Shown here: one piece after another, positions 42,170 through 51,277 of the stretch
Layout: the number at the start of each line of letters is the position of its first letter
How positions within the stretch are numbered: position 1 is the first letter of the stretch
Source of the DNA: Streptomyces sp. SID12488
GTDB taxonomy: Bacteria; Actinomycetota; Actinomycetes; Streptomycetales; Streptomycetaceae
Length of the DNA stretch: 64,000 bases
Assembly: GCF_010548275.1 (NCBI RefSeq)
Contig: NZ_JAAGLT010000031.1
Location: 52,116-116,115, forward strand
Direction of reading: 5' to 3'
The notes under the pieces: generated by a model
What the model saw: only the letters and a program-made list of their open reading frames with translations
Databases searched by the model: none
Told to the model about the DNA's origin: nothing
Made by a program: the position numbers and the translations under genes

Positions 42170-43699
42170 TTACGGGCGACGGATCGCGTCGGCCGCGGCC
42201 GTGGCGGCGGGCCCTGCGGCCAGCTCGGTCTCCAGGAGCTGCTTGCCGAGCAGTTCGGGGTCCGGGAGGTCCATCGGGTACTCACCGTCGAAGCAGGCCC
42301 GGCACAGGTTCGGCTTGGCGATGGTGGTCGCCTCGATCATGCCGTCGAGGGAGATGTACGAGAGGGAGTCGGCGCCGAGCGAGGTGCCGATCTCGTCGAT
42401 GGTCATGCCGTTGGCGATGAGCTCCGCGCGGGTGGCGAAATCTATGCCGAAGAAGCAGGGCCACTTGACGGGAGGCGAGGAGATCCGGATGTGGACCTCC
42501 GCCGCGCCGGCCTCCCGCAGCATGCGCACGAGCGCCCGCTGGGTGTTGCCGCGCACGATCGAGTCGTCGACGACGACCAGCCGCTTGCCCTTGATGACTT
42601 CCTTCAGCGGGTTCAGCTTCAGCCGGATACCGAGCTGCCGGATCGTCTGGGAGGGCTGGATGAACGTACGTCCGACATAGGCGTTCTTGACGAGTCCGGC
42701 CCCGAACGGGATTCCGGAAGCCTCGGCGTAGCCGATGGCGGCCGGGGTGCCGGATTCCGGAGTCGCTATCACCAGGTCGGCCTCGACGGGCGCTTCTTTG
42801 GCGAGTTTCCGACCCATCTCGACGCGCGAGAGGTACACGTTCCGGCCGGCGATGTCGGTGTCCGGGCGGGCCAGGTACACGTACTCGAAGATGCAGCCCT
42901 TGGGCTTCGCTTCCGCGAATCGTGACGTACGCAGACCGTTCTCGTCGATGGCGACGAACTCGCCCGGCTCGATCTCGCGCACATAGGCGGCGCCGCAGAT
43001 GTCGAGGGCGGCGGACTCGGAGGCGACGACCCAGCCGCGCTCCAGCCGGCCCAGGACCAGGGGGCGGATGCCCTGCGGGTCACGGGCGGCGTACAGCGTG
43101 TGCTCGTCCATGAAGACGAGGGAGAAGGCGCCCTGGACCAGCGGAAGGATCCGCGCGGAGGCGTCCTCGATGGTCAGCGGGTTGCCGTCGTCGTCGGTCT
43201 GGGCGGCCAGGAGGGCCGTCAGCAGATCGGTGTCGTTGGTCGCCGCGACGCGCGGAGTGCGCCCGTCGTGCTGCTTGGGCAGGTCGGCGACCATCTCGGC
43301 GAGCTGCGCCGTGTTGACGAGGTTGCCGTTGTGGCCGAGGGCGATCGAGCCGTGGCCGGTCGCGCGGAAGGTCGGCTGGGCGTTCTCCCAGGTGGAGGCG
43401 CCAGTGGTCGAGTAGCGGGCGTGACCGACCGCGATATGACCCTTGAGCGCGCCGAGCGAGGTCTCGTCGAAGACCTGGGAGACAAGGCCCATGTCCTTGA
43501 AGACGAGGATCTTGGAGCCGTTGCTGACCGCGATACCCGCGGATTCCTGGCCTCGATGCTGTAGGGCGTAGAGCCCGAAGTAAGTGAGCTTGGCGACCTC
43601 TTCGCCGGGGGCCCAGACCCCGAAGACGCCGCAAGCGTCCTGAGGGCCTTTCTCGCCGGGGAGCAGATCATGACTGAGTCGACCGTCACCACGTGGCAC
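42170..43699 (-). CDS. purF: Amidophosphoribosyltransferase
   Basis: A 509-residue protein. The glutaminase nucleophile Cys is residue 23 (QDACGVFGVW), so a 22-residue propeptide is removed. The PRPP-binding loop is VVVDDSIVRGNTQRAL. A cysteine cluster (CGAAYVREIE, PCFFGID, NLCRACFDG) suits the 4Fe-4S class of the B. subtilis type. It starts the purine pathway. The initiator is GTG. It is upstream of purM in the same direction. Confidence 0.96.
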   Translation of the reverse strand: MPRGDGRLSHDLLPGEKGPQDACGVFGVWAPGEEVAKLTYFGLYALQHRGQESAGIAVSNGSKILVFKDMGLVSQVFDETSLGALKGHIAVGHARYSTTGASTWENAQPTFRATGHGSIALGHNGNLVNTAQLAEMVADLPKQHDGRTPRVAATNDTDLLTALLAAQTDDDGNPLTIEDASARILPLVQGAFSLVFMDEHTLYAARDPQGIRPLVLGRLERGWVVASESAALDICGAAYVREIEPGEFVAIDENGLRTSRFAEAKPKGCIFEYVYLARPDTDIAGRNVYLSRVEMGRKLAKEAPVEADLVIATPESGTPAAIGYAEASGIPFGAGLVKNAYVGRTFIQPSQTIRQLGIRLKLNPLKEVIKGKRLVVVDDSIVRGNTQRALVRMLREAGAAEVHIRISSPPVKWPCFFGIDFATRAELIANGMTIDEIGTSLGADSLSYISLDGMIEATTIAKPNLCRACFDGEYPMDLPDPELLGKQLLETELAAGPAATAAADAIRRP

Positions 43700-43793
43700 G
43701 GCACCGAGTGTAGGCGAGATCGACCACTGGTCCGAATTAGGGAACGCGACTGTGACGTGCGGGCACCGTGGGGCGGTGGACTGCGGTAAAGGC

Positions 43794-44699
43794 TCAATCG
43801 GCGACGTTCGCGCTGACGGTCGTCCCGTTTGCGCTGGTCAGGGACAGGGAGCGGTGATCGATCCTGTACGCCGTCTTGCCGTCGAAGATCTTCAGCAGCT
43901 TCTTCTCGACCTCCATGAGTGAGCCGTCGCACATCCTTCGGGTGGTCGCCGGGCTGCCGAAAGTGATATCGCCGTTGCTGACTGTCGCCTCAGCGGAAAC
44001 GTTGTTGCAACCGGCCTTGCCGCTGACGGTCCCCTTCTTCTGGTCGAAGACGAGGTAGGCGTCGGCGCCGGAGGGGAGAGGCGTGACGGCAGCACTGTCG
44101 GAGCCACTGTCTGCGCTGTTGTCACTGTCGCTACCGCTGCCGCTGTCGGTGGCACCGAGTGTCGTGATCGTCCACTTGGTGCCGTAGAGGGAGGCTGCCT
44201 TCTCTTCGGTGAGGTGAATGATCTCGCCGGTTTCGGTGGTGAGGGTGAGCTTTCGCGCGCTGTCGCCCTTGGTACCGACGGCGGCGTCGGCCTTGGCGGT
44301 GAGGGTGCCGTCGGTGAGTGCCTTGGAGAGGTTGCTCTCGAAGGTCATCCGATCACTCTGGCACCCCATGTCGGTCGAGCGCGCCTGACCGAGGTCGATG
44401 TCGTCGCCGTCGACCGTAGCGGTGGCTCCGAAGCCGTTGCAACCATAGTTGCCGCTGACCTCGCCATCCTTGTCAATCTTCAGGAAGGCGCCGGCGGGGG
44501 CCGCGCTCTTCTTACCGTCAACGGTGAGGTCGTCGATGCTCCAGTGGACGCCGGTGACCTCCGATGTTCCGGACGCCGTCCCTGTCCCGACGGTCTGGCT
44601 GCCGCCACCGCCCTTCTCGCTGCCGCACGCCACGGCGAGGGGGAGCAGGGCCAGGGTCAGGATGCTGAGGCTGACGCTCGTCAGTTGCTGCTTTTTCAT
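43794..44699 (-). CDS. META-domain lipoprotein (two HslJ-like domains)
   Basis: A 301-residue protein from ATG 44699. The signal peptide ends in LPLAVACGS, a lipobox (Cys about residue 23). Two META/HslJ-like domains follow, with GCNGFGATATVDG in the first and GCNNVSAEATVSNG in the second, joined by a Ser/Asp linker (SGSGSDSDNSADSGSDS). It is anchored to the membrane outer face. Related HslJ proteins are linked to stress resistance. It is placed between purF and an SCP-like gene and seems separately transcribed. Confidence 0.88.
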   Translation of the reverse strand: MKKQQLTSVSLSILTLALLPLAVACGSEKGGGGSQTVGTGTASGTSEVTGVHWSIDDLTVDGKKSAAPAGAFLKIDKDGEVSGNYGCNGFGATATVDGDDIDLGQARSTDMGCQSDRMTFESNLSKALTDGTLTAKADAAVGTKGDSARKLTLTTETGEIIHLTEEKAASLYGTKWTITTLGATDSGSGSDSDNSADSGSDSAAVTPLPSGADAYLVFDQKKGTVSGKAGCNNVSAEATVSNGDITFGSPATTRRMCDGSLMEVEKKLLKIFDGKTAYRIDHRSLSLTSANGTTVSANVAD

Positions 44700-44797
44700 G
44701 CCGGTGAGACGGAAGGGGCGGGTGGGCGGTTCCCGTCCGGCCATCACTTGTGCCTTCGCTGCGCCTTCGCCGTGCTGTCGTCGTACGGAGGCTGCCG

Positions 44798-45610
44798 TCA
44801 GGCCATGAGGGGCAGGAGCCCGCCGAGGTCTGCGCGTTCGCCGCTCGCGCTGACCTGTGCGTTGCCGAGGGCGTCGGCCCACTGGACCCGGCCGGTGGCC
44901 AGGCGGATCCAGGTCAGCGGGTCGGTCTCGACGACGTTGGGCGGGGTGCCACGGGTGTGCCTCGGGCCCTCGACGCACTGCACCACGGCGTACGGCGGGA
45001 TACGGACCTCCGTCGAACCGCCGGGGGCCTTGGCGGCGAGGGTGTCGGCGAGGAGTCGGGTGCAGGTGGCCAGCGCCTGCCTGTCGTACGGGATGTCCAG
45101 GCCCGGGACGGCGGCGTTCAGGTCGTCGGTGTGGACGACCAGTTCGACGGTGCGGGTCACCAGGTAGTCGGTGAGGGTGACGGCGCCCACCCGCACCGCG
45201 AGGACACGGGTGTCCGCGACGCCTGTGAGGCGTTCGGTGAGGCGTTCCTCGGTGCGGGCGAGGAGGGCGTTGAGGTCGGGGGTGCGCTCGGCGAGGTCGC
45301 GGCTGCTCTCCGCGATGGCATCGGCGAAGAGTGCGGTGACAGAGGTGTAGTCGAGGACGCCGATCTCGGCTTTCGCCGGCTCGTCCCGGTCGAGGGCGAG
45401 GCTGATGCTGCCGAGGGCCATCGTGACGTGGGCGACCAGATCACGAACGGTCCAGCCGCCCAGGCGGGTGGGGAGGGCGAGTTGGTCGGAGGTGAGGGTT
45501 CGGACGGCGGTGCGGATGTTGGCGTATTGGGTGAGGACCGCGGTGCGGGTCTTGGCGGGGTCGTAGGTGCGGGTACGGGTGCGGGCGTTCGGCTTTTTGG
45601 CTGGGGGCAT
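44798..45610 (-). CDS. DinB-like maleylpyruvate isomerase/sterol-carrier-family protein
   Basis: A 270-residue protein. The N-terminal DinB-like helical bundle (about residues 20 to 165, with WTVRDLVAHVTMAL and VVHTDDLN) is typical of mycothiol-dependent maleylpyruvate isomerase family members. The C-terminal part ends ETDPLTWIRLATGRVQWADAL, the bacterial sterol-carrier-protein-like signature. It may bind a hydrophobic ligand. It is 9 bp from the DUF397 gene upstream. Confidence 0.83.
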   Translation of the reverse strand: MPPAKKPNARTRTRTYDPAKTRTAVLTQYANIRTAVRTLTSDQLALPTRLGGWTVRDLVAHVTMALGSISLALDRDEPAKAEIGVLDYTSVTALFADAIAESSRDLAERTPDLNALLARTEERLTERLTGVADTRVLAVRVGAVTLTDYLVTRTVELVVHTDDLNAAVPGLDIPYDRQALATCTRLLADTLAAKAPGGSTEVRIPPYAVVQCVEGPRHTRGTPPNVVETDPLTWIRLATGRVQWADALGNAQVSASGERADLGGLLPLMA

Positions 45611-45619
45611 GGGGGCGAG

Positions 45620-45829
45620 TCAGCTCCGTACGTGGTCCAGCAACGCCACGAAGGCTTCTGGGGGGAGGAGGAGGGCGGGACCCTCCGGGAACTTGGAGTC
45701 ACGGAGGGCTACGTGGGCCGAGGTGAGGGTGGCTATCTCGACGCAACTCCCACCCGCGTCACTGCTGTAGGAGGACTTGAACCAGGCCGATTCCAGGTCA
45801 AGTTCACAGACATCTCGGCGGGCGCTCAT
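45620..45829 (-). CDS. DUF397 protein, partner of the WhiJ-like regulator
   Basis: A 69-residue protein with the hallmark DUF397 segment AWFKSSYSSDAGGSCVEIA and later VALRDSKFPEGPALLLPPEA. Such small proteins (BldB/AbaA-like class) are paired with XRE/DUF5753 regulators. It overlaps the regulator gene by 4 bases. It probably modulates that regulator. Confidence 0.93.
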   Translation of the reverse strand: MSARRDVCELDLESAWFKSSYSSDAGGSCVEIATLTSAHVALRDSKFPEGPALLLPPEAFVALLDHVRS

Positions 45830-46722
45830 CTCTGTTCCATCTCTCGTGCTAGTTGTTCCAGAAACCCTGGAGTCTCCCTTGGCGCGGACGCCCCAGCTGC
45901 CATGGCCTCGAACCTGCGGGCGTAGCGCCAGAGTTCCGTGTCCTTGTCCGTCAGACTCACCGTGTCCAGGGTGTCGATGCTGACCACGCGCGGCAGCGGC
46001 GGATCGAACTCCATGAGGATGAAGTTGTCCGCAGCCCGGTAGACCGGCTGGGACATCGGCAGGATCTGCACGGTCACATGATCCAGTGCGGCAAGTTCCG
46101 CAAGGTGTACGTATTGCTCCCGCATGGTCTCCGAGCCACCGTAGACACGCCGCACTGCCGCCTCTTCGAGGATCGCGTGTACCTCGACGGGCCGCTCGCT
46201 GCGCAGAATGGCTTCCTTGCGCCGCATGCGGATCTCAACGTTCCGTTCGACAAACTCGGTTGTCCGCTCGTCGATCGGCTTGGCGATTTCGAACTGTGCC
46301 CGCGCATACGCCTCGGTCTGGAAGAGCCCGAACATCCTGTCCGGTTGGTAGACCCGGAGGATCTTGGCGTCGCCCTCCAGCCCCACGCTCATGCCGAACC
46401 CCGAAGGCATCAGGCTCCTGTACGGCGACCACCAGCCCCGGTGCAGCGAGTTCTTGTGGATCTCCAACAGGAACTCCACGTCGTCCGGGTCCGTGACCCC
46501 GTACCGGTCGAGGAGTTCCTTGAGGTCCTGGACCTTGGGCAGGCCGGTCAGCCCATTCTCGACGCGGTATAGCTTCGACTCCGTGAAGCCGAGTCCCCTC
46601 ACCGCCTGCGCCAACGTCATGCCAGTGCCGTCACCGTCATCCCGAAGTGCGTTCTGCCGCAGCCTCCGCAGCTCCTGACCGAGTTGCATCCGCCGGATCG
46701 TCGGCCCTGTCTTCGTTGCCAC
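45826..46722 (-). CDS. WhiJ-like XRE regulator with DUF5753 domain
   Basis: A 298-residue protein. I chose GTG 46722 with GAGGGAGC upstream. The N-terminal XRE helix-turn-helix has TLAQAVRGLGFTESKLYRVENG, and the C-terminal DUF5753 domain has VQILPMSQPVYRAADNFILM. It overlaps the downstream DUF397 gene, the standard WhiJ-like cassette. It is divergent from a three-gene cassette ending in a Uma2 nuclease, so it probably controls it. Confidence 0.9.
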   Translation of the reverse strand: MATKTGPTIRRMQLGQELRRLRQNALRDDGDGTGMTLAQAVRGLGFTESKLYRVENGLTGLPKVQDLKELLDRYGVTDPDDVEFLLEIHKNSLHRGWWSPYRSLMPSGFGMSVGLEGDAKILRVYQPDRMFGLFQTEAYARAQFEIAKPIDERTTEFVERNVEIRMRRKEAILRSERPVEVHAILEEAAVRRVYGGSETMREQYVHLAELAALDHVTVQILPMSQPVYRAADNFILMEFDPPLPRVVSIDTLDTVSLTDKDTELWRYARRFEAMAAGASAPRETPGFLEQLAREMEQR

Positions 46723-46867
46723 CGTGCCCGCTCCCTCTGCGGTCATGCCCGCCAACAGTACGTCCATGCCTGCCACTTGACGCCCTGTGCCCAATAAGTC
46801 ACGGGGCGTGCACCGAGTGTGGCAGCCCATGCTCACCTTGCGCAGCCACATGCCAGGTTTCCGGCAC

Positions 46868-46895
46868 TTGCCAATTCTCGTGGAATTTCTACGTT
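46868..46895 (+). promoter_or_regulatory. Candidate promoter of the zinc-ribbon/Uma2 cassette
   Basis: TTGCCA at 46868 and TACGTT at 46890 are 16 bases apart, a plausible -35/-10 pair. A CACTTG-containing box (GGCACTTGCC at 46863) overlaps it, and another (TGCCACTTGA) lies at 46771. Both could be regulator sites. This is seen, not proven. Confidence 0.35.
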
Positions 46896-46934
46896 CGATT
46901 GCCTCAGAGCTGGAGCGAAGGAACCGTTGTCCCC

Positions 46935-47168
46935 ATGACCACTCCTCCAGTCACCGGTCCCTTCCTCGTGGGCGACCGAGTTCGCGGCACCACCTACGTC
47001 CCGCCCGACTCCCGCAAGCGCGAGGCGCCCGAGCGTTTCGAGGGCGTCGTCGTGCAGGTCGGCTCGGGGTACCCGAAGGTCGACGCCGAGGGTGACTTCC
47101 TCTGGGTGCGGCTCGCCGACTGCACCGAGCGTCAGTCACTCGTGGCCGACACGGAGCCGAGCCCGTGA
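46935..47168 (+). CDS. Small beta-rich hypothetical protein
   Basis: A 77-residue protein beginning MTTPPVTGPFLVGDRVRGTTY. VGDRVRG and the strand pattern (FEGVVVQVGSGYPKVDAEGDFLWVRLAD) suggest a small SH3-like barrel. It follows the divergent promoter region. Its stop overlaps the next start as GTGA, so the two are coupled. Function unknown. Confidence 0.65.
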   Translation: MTTPPVTGPFLVGDRVRGTTYVPPDSRKREAPERFEGVVVQVGSGYPKVDAEGDFLWVRLADCTERQSLVADTEPSP

Positions 47169-47419
47169 CCGGCGTCGAGGTGGACCCCCGCTGCGACATC
47201 TGCAAGGTCGGCCGCGCCCCGTTCCTGCGCTACGGCACCCTCGAGAACACCGGCCGCATGTGCTCGGAGTGCCTGCACCGGACCCGCCTGTGCGCCATCT
47301 GCCAACAGCCCACCAGCACCCCGCTGGTCGCACTCCCCACGGTCGACCAGGGGACGGGGCCGGGCCGGACCTCGTACGCGTGCTTGGACTGCACGGACCA
47401 GAAGGCCATGGGAACGTGA
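47165..47419 (+). CDS. Zinc-ribbon-like protein
   Basis: An 84-residue protein starting at GTG 47165. It has four CxxC pairs (CDIC, CSEC, CAIC, CLDC), enough to bind two zinc ions. The rest is short polar linkers. It lies between a beta-rich small protein and a Uma2 nuclease, with GTGA overlaps at both ends if the nuclease starts at 47416. The role is unknown; nucleic-acid or protein binding is likely. Confidence 0.7.
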   Translation: MTGVEVDPRCDICKVGRAPFLRYGTLENTGRMCSECLHRTRLCAICQQPTSTPLVALPTVDQGTGPGRTSYACLDCTDQKAMGT

Positions 47420-47424
47420 CTGCC

Positions 47425-48000
47425 ATGGCCGAGCGCACGCCCGAGATGTTGGTGAACGAGTTCGAAACGATCGCCTCCGGCGCCCCCGAGACCGTGACGT
47501 TGGAGTTCATCGGTGGACGCATCGGCGTCAAGAGAACGCCCGACGGGGACCGCAGCACCATCATCGCCTGGCTGGCCCGGCGCTGTATGCGGTCCAGGCC
47601 CGACCTGGACCTGTACCAGGGGACGGGGCTCCAGGTGGAGACGTACCGCGAGGGCAGGGCACGACCGGACGCCGTACTCGCACCCGAAGCCCACTTCGCC
47701 GGGCACGGCGACTGGGCCGACCCGGACGGGGCACTCCTGGTCGTCGAGGTCACCTCGTACGACTCGGACACCGACCGCCGGGACAGGCACGAGAAGCCGG
47801 CCGCTTACGGCCAGTCCGGCATCCCCCTGTACCTCCTGATCGACCGAGACTCCTGCACCATCACGGTGCACAGCTCCCCGGACCGCAAGGTCGGGGGCTA
47901 CCGCGACATCCGCACGGCGAAGTTCGGCGAGAAGGTGCTCCTCCCCGACCCGATCGGCATCGAGCTCGACACGGAGATCCTCAAGAACTACGTGCGGTGA
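47425..48000 (+). CDS. Uma2 family PD-(D/E)XK endonuclease-like protein
   Basis: A 191-residue protein. I use ATG 47425; GTG 47416 inside the upstream stop is an alternative. The Uma2 pattern is visible: RARPDAVLAP, then GALLVVEVTSYDSDTDRRDRHEKPAAYGQSGIPLYLLIDRD, with the acidic and Lys residues of the PD-(D/E)XK fold. Uma2 proteins are abundant and poorly characterised. This one is next to a WhiJ-like/DUF397 pair. It converges on purL. Confidence 0.83.
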   Translation: MAERTPEMLVNEFETIASGAPETVTLEFIGGRIGVKRTPDGDRSTIIAWLARRCMRSRPDLDLYQGTGLQVETYREGRARPDAVLAPEAHFAGHGDWADPDGALLVVEVTSYDSDTDRRDRHEKPAAYGQSGIPLYLLIDRDSCTITVHSSPDRKVGGYRDIRTAKFGEKVLLPDPIGIELDTEILKNYVR

Positions 48001-48081
48001 GCAGAAGAGGTCCCGCCCGAGCCCGGATGGGACCTCAACCTCGACCTCGTACAGCCGAAGGCGACTGGACGGACTGGACGA

Positions 48082-50340
48082 CTACGCCAACAGCGCCGGA
48101 ATCGTCGCCTCGTGCGCTTCGCGCAGTTCCGCGAGCGTCAGGGTGAACTCGCCCTGGAGCTCGATGGAGTCGCCGTCGACGACGCCGATCCGCGTCACCG
48201 GCAGCCCGCGCGCCCCGCACATGTCGTTGAAGCGCAGCTCCTCCGAGCGCGGAACCGCGACCACCGCACGGCCCGCCGACTCCGAGAACAGGAGGGTGAA
48301 GGCGTCGATCCCGTCCGGTACGACCAGACGCGCGCCCTTCCCGCCCTGCAGCGCCGACTCGACGACCGCCTGGATCAGGCCGCCGTCCGACAGGTCGTGC
48401 GCGGAGTCGATCATGCCGTCGCGGGAGGCGGAGATCAGGATCTCGGCCAGGAGACGCTCCCGCTCCAGGTCGACCTTGGGCGGCAGGCCACCCAGGTGGT
48501 CGTGCACGACCTGTGACCACGCCGAGCCGCTGAACTCCTCACGCGTGTCCCCGAGGAGGTACAGCAGCTGACCCTCCTCCTGGAACGCGACCGGCGTGCG
48601 TCGTGCCACGTCGTCGATTACGCCCAGGACCGCCACTACCGGCGTCGGGTGGATGGCGACGTCGCCGGTCTGGTTGTAGAGGGAGACGTTGCCGCCGGTC
48701 ACCGGGGTGCCCAACTGCTGGCAGGCGTCGGCGAGTCCACGTACCGCCTCCGCGAACTGCCACATCACCGCCGGGTCTTCGGGCGAACCGAAGTTCAGGC
48801 AGTCGGAGACGGCCAAGGGCTTCGCGCCCGTCGTCGCCACGTTTCGATACGCCTCCGACAGCGCCAACTGCGCGCCCGCGTACGGGTCGAGCTTGGCGAA
48901 ACGGCCGTTGCCGTCCGTCGCGATGGCGACACCGAGGCCGGTCGTCTCGTCGATGCGGATCATCCCGGAGTCCTCGGGCTGCGCCAACACCGTGTTGCCC
49001 TGCACGAAGTGGTCGTACTGGGAGGTGATCCAGGACTTGGAAGCCTGGTTGGGGGAGGAGACCAGCGCCACGACCTGCGCCTTCAGCTCCTCCGAAGTCC
49101 CGGGCCGGGCAAGCTTGTTGGCGTCGTCCGCCTGGAGGGCGTCCTGCCAGTCCGGGCGGGCGTAGGGGCGCTCGTAGACCGGGCCGTCGTGCGCGACCGT
49201 ACGCGGGTCGACGTCGACGATCTTGCCGCCGTGCCAGAAGATCTCGAGGCGGTCGCCGTCGGTGACCTCACCGATCACCGTGGCGATGACATCCCACTTG
49301 TCGCAGATGGCCAGGAACCGGTCGACCTTCTCCGGCTCGACCACCGCGCACATGCGCTCCTGCGACTCGCTCATGAGGATTTCCTCGGGCGAGAGCGTCG
49401 AGTCGCGGAGGGGTACGTCGTCCAGGGTGACGCGCATGCCGCCGGAGCCGTTCGACGCCAGCTCGCTCGTGGCGCACGACAGGCCCGCCGCGCCCAGGTC
49501 CTGGATGCCGACGACCAGCTTCTCCTTGAAGGCTTCCAGGGTGCACTCGATGAGCAGCTTCTCCTGGAAGGGGTCACCGACCTGCACGGCAGGGCGCTTG
49601 GAGGGCTTCGCGTCGTCGAAGGTCTCAGAGGCGAGGATCGACGCGCCGCCGATGCCGTCGCCGCCCGTACGAGCCCCGTACAGGATGACCTTGTTGCCCG
49701 GGCCCGACGCCTTCGCCAGGTGGATGTCCTCGTGCCGCATGACACCGATCGCACCGGCGTTGACCAGCGGGTTCCCCTGGTAGCAGGCGTCGAAGACGAC
49801 CTCGCCACCGATGTTCGGCAGGCCCAGACAGTTGCCGTAGCCGCCGATGCCCGCGACGACGCCCGGGAGGACGCGCTTGGTGTCGGGGTGGTCCGCAGCG
49901 CCGAAGCGCAGGGGGTCCACGACCGCTACCGGCCTGGCGCCCATCGCGATGATGTCGCGCACGATGCCGCCGACGCCCGTGGCCGCGCCCTGGTAGGGCT
50001 CCACGTAGGACGGGTGGTTGTGCGACTCGACCTTGAAGGTGACCGCGTAGCCCTGGCCGACGTCGACCACGCCCGCGTTCTCGCCGATACCCACGAGCAG
50101 GGCGTCGGAGTGCGGGGCCTTCTCGCCGAACTGGCGGAGGTGGACTTTGGAGGACTTGTAGGAGCAGTGCTCGGACCACATGACCGAGTACATGGCCAGC
50201 TCGGCGCCGGTCGGACGGCGGCCGAGGATCTCGACGACCTTCTCGTACTCGTCTTTCTTCATGCCGAGTTCGGCCCAGGGCAGCTCGACGTCGGGGGTCT
50301 CGGCCGCGTGCTCGACCGTGTCCAGAGGCGTCCGGCTCAT
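48082..50340 (-). CDS. purL: Phosphoribosylformylglycinamidine synthase II
   Basis: A 752-residue protein, the length of the small bacterial PurL that works with PurS and PurQ. Family segments include HNHPSYVEPYQGAATGVGGI and AGLSCATSELASNGSGGM. It turns FGAR, glutamine and ATP into FGAM. ATG 50340 overlaps the purQ stop as ATGA. The order purS-purQ-purL with overlaps means one transcript and coupled translation. Confidence 0.97.
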   Translation of the reverse strand: MSRTPLDTVEHAAETPDVELPWAELGMKKDEYEKVVEILGRRPTGAELAMYSVMWSEHCSYKSSKVHLRQFGEKAPHSDALLVGIGENAGVVDVGQGYAVTFKVESHNHPSYVEPYQGAATGVGGIVRDIIAMGARPVAVVDPLRFGAADHPDTKRVLPGVVAGIGGYGNCLGLPNIGGEVVFDACYQGNPLVNAGAIGVMRHEDIHLAKASGPGNKVILYGARTGGDGIGGASILASETFDDAKPSKRPAVQVGDPFQEKLLIECTLEAFKEKLVVGIQDLGAAGLSCATSELASNGSGGMRVTLDDVPLRDSTLSPEEILMSESQERMCAVVEPEKVDRFLAICDKWDVIATVIGEVTDGDRLEIFWHGGKIVDVDPRTVAHDGPVYERPYARPDWQDALQADDANKLARPGTSEELKAQVVALVSSPNQASKSWITSQYDHFVQGNTVLAQPEDSGMIRIDETTGLGVAIATDGNGRFAKLDPYAGAQLALSEAYRNVATTGAKPLAVSDCLNFGSPEDPAVMWQFAEAVRGLADACQQLGTPVTGGNVSLYNQTGDVAIHPTPVVAVLGVIDDVARRTPVAFQEEGQLLYLLGDTREEFSGSAWSQVVHDHLGGLPPKVDLERERLLAEILISASRDGMIDSAHDLSDGGLIQAVVESALQGGKGARLVVPDGIDAFTLLFSESAGRAVVAVPRSEELRFNDMCGARGLPVTRIGVVDGDSIELQGEFTLTLAELREAHEATIPALLA

Positions 50341-51017
50341 ACGTTGACCAGCTTCTTGAGGATCGAGGTGAAGAAGGGGAGGCCGTCGGTACGACCGCTG
50401 CCGATCAGCGGCTCCACCGCGTGCTCGGGGTGCGGCATGAGGCCCACGACGTTCCCGGCGGCGTTGCTGATGCCCGCGATGTCGCGGAGCGAGCCGTTCG
50501 GGTTGAAGTCTCGGTACCGGAACACGACCCGGCCCTCCGCCTCCAGCTCGTCGAGCGTGTGCTCGTCGGCGACGTACCGGCCGTCCATGTTCTTCAGCGG
50601 GATGTGGATCTCCTGGCCGGCCTCGTAGTCGACGGTCCAGGCCGTGTCCGCGTTCTCCACCCGCAGCTTCTGGTCGCGGCAGATGAAGTGGAGGTGGTTG
50701 TTGCCGAGCATCGCGCCCGGCAGGAGGTGCGCCTCGGTGAGAATCTGGAAGCCGTTGCAGATGCCGAGGACCGGCATGCCCGACTTCGCCTGTTCGATGA
50801 CCGACTCCATCACCGGCGAGAAACGCGAGATGGCACCCGCGCGCAGATAGTCGCCGTACGAGAATCCGCCGGGCAGAACAACCGCGTCGACCTGCCCCAG
50901 ATCCTTGTCCTTGTGCCAGAGAGCTACCGGCTCGGCACCCGCGAGGCGGATCGCGCGCTGGGTGTCCCGGTCGTCCAGGGAACCCGGAAAGGTGACGACT
51001 CCAATACGAGCAGTCAC
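50337..51017 (-). CDS. purQ: Phosphoribosylformylglycinamidine synthase I (glutaminase)
   Basis: A 226-residue protein. VLGICNGFQI carries the class-I glutamine amidotransferase nucleophile Cys; a late MPHPEHAVEP provides the His/Glu. It supplies ammonia to PurL. The GTG start overlaps the purS stop as GTGA and its own stop overlaps purL. Confidence 0.96.
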   Translation of the reverse strand: MTARIGVVTFPGSLDDRDTQRAIRLAGAEPVALWHKDKDLGQVDAVVLPGGFSYGDYLRAGAISRFSPVMESVIEQAKSGMPVLGICNGFQILTEAHLLPGAMLGNNHLHFICRDQKLRVENADTAWTVDYEAGQEIHIPLKNMDGRYVADEHTLDELEAEGRVVFRYRDFNPNGSLRDIAGISNAAGNVVGLMPHPEHAVEPLIGSGRTDGLPFFTSILKKLVNV

Positions 51018-51277
51018 TTCTCTTCCCCCACCATCTCCTCCACCTTCACGGTGAAGTCCTCGATCACGGTGTTGGCGAGGAAGGATTCCGCAAGATCATG
51101 GATGCGGGCGAGCGCGGCGTCGTCCACCGGTCCGTCAACTTCCAGTTCGAATCGCTTTCCCTGACGTACGTCGGAGACGCCCTCGAAACCGAGACGCGGC
51201 AGTGCACGCTGCACCGCCTGGCCCTGGGGGTCGAGGATCTCCGGCTTGAGCATGACGTCGACTACGACGCGTGCCAC
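51014..51277 (-). CDS. purS: Phosphoribosylformylglycinamidine synthase subunit
   Basis: An 87-residue protein (MARVVVDVMLKPEILDPQG type) that bridges PurQ and PurL. I chose GTG 51277 because GGGAG lies 5 bases upstream, rather than GTG 51283. Overlaps with purQ show coupled translation. The operon promoter lies in the 360-bp gap to lsrL. Confidence 0.95.
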   Translation of the reverse strand: MARVVVDVMLKPEILDPQGQAVQRALPRLGFEGVSDVRQGKRFELEVDGPVDDAALARIHDLAESFLANTVIEDFTVKVEEMVGEEK

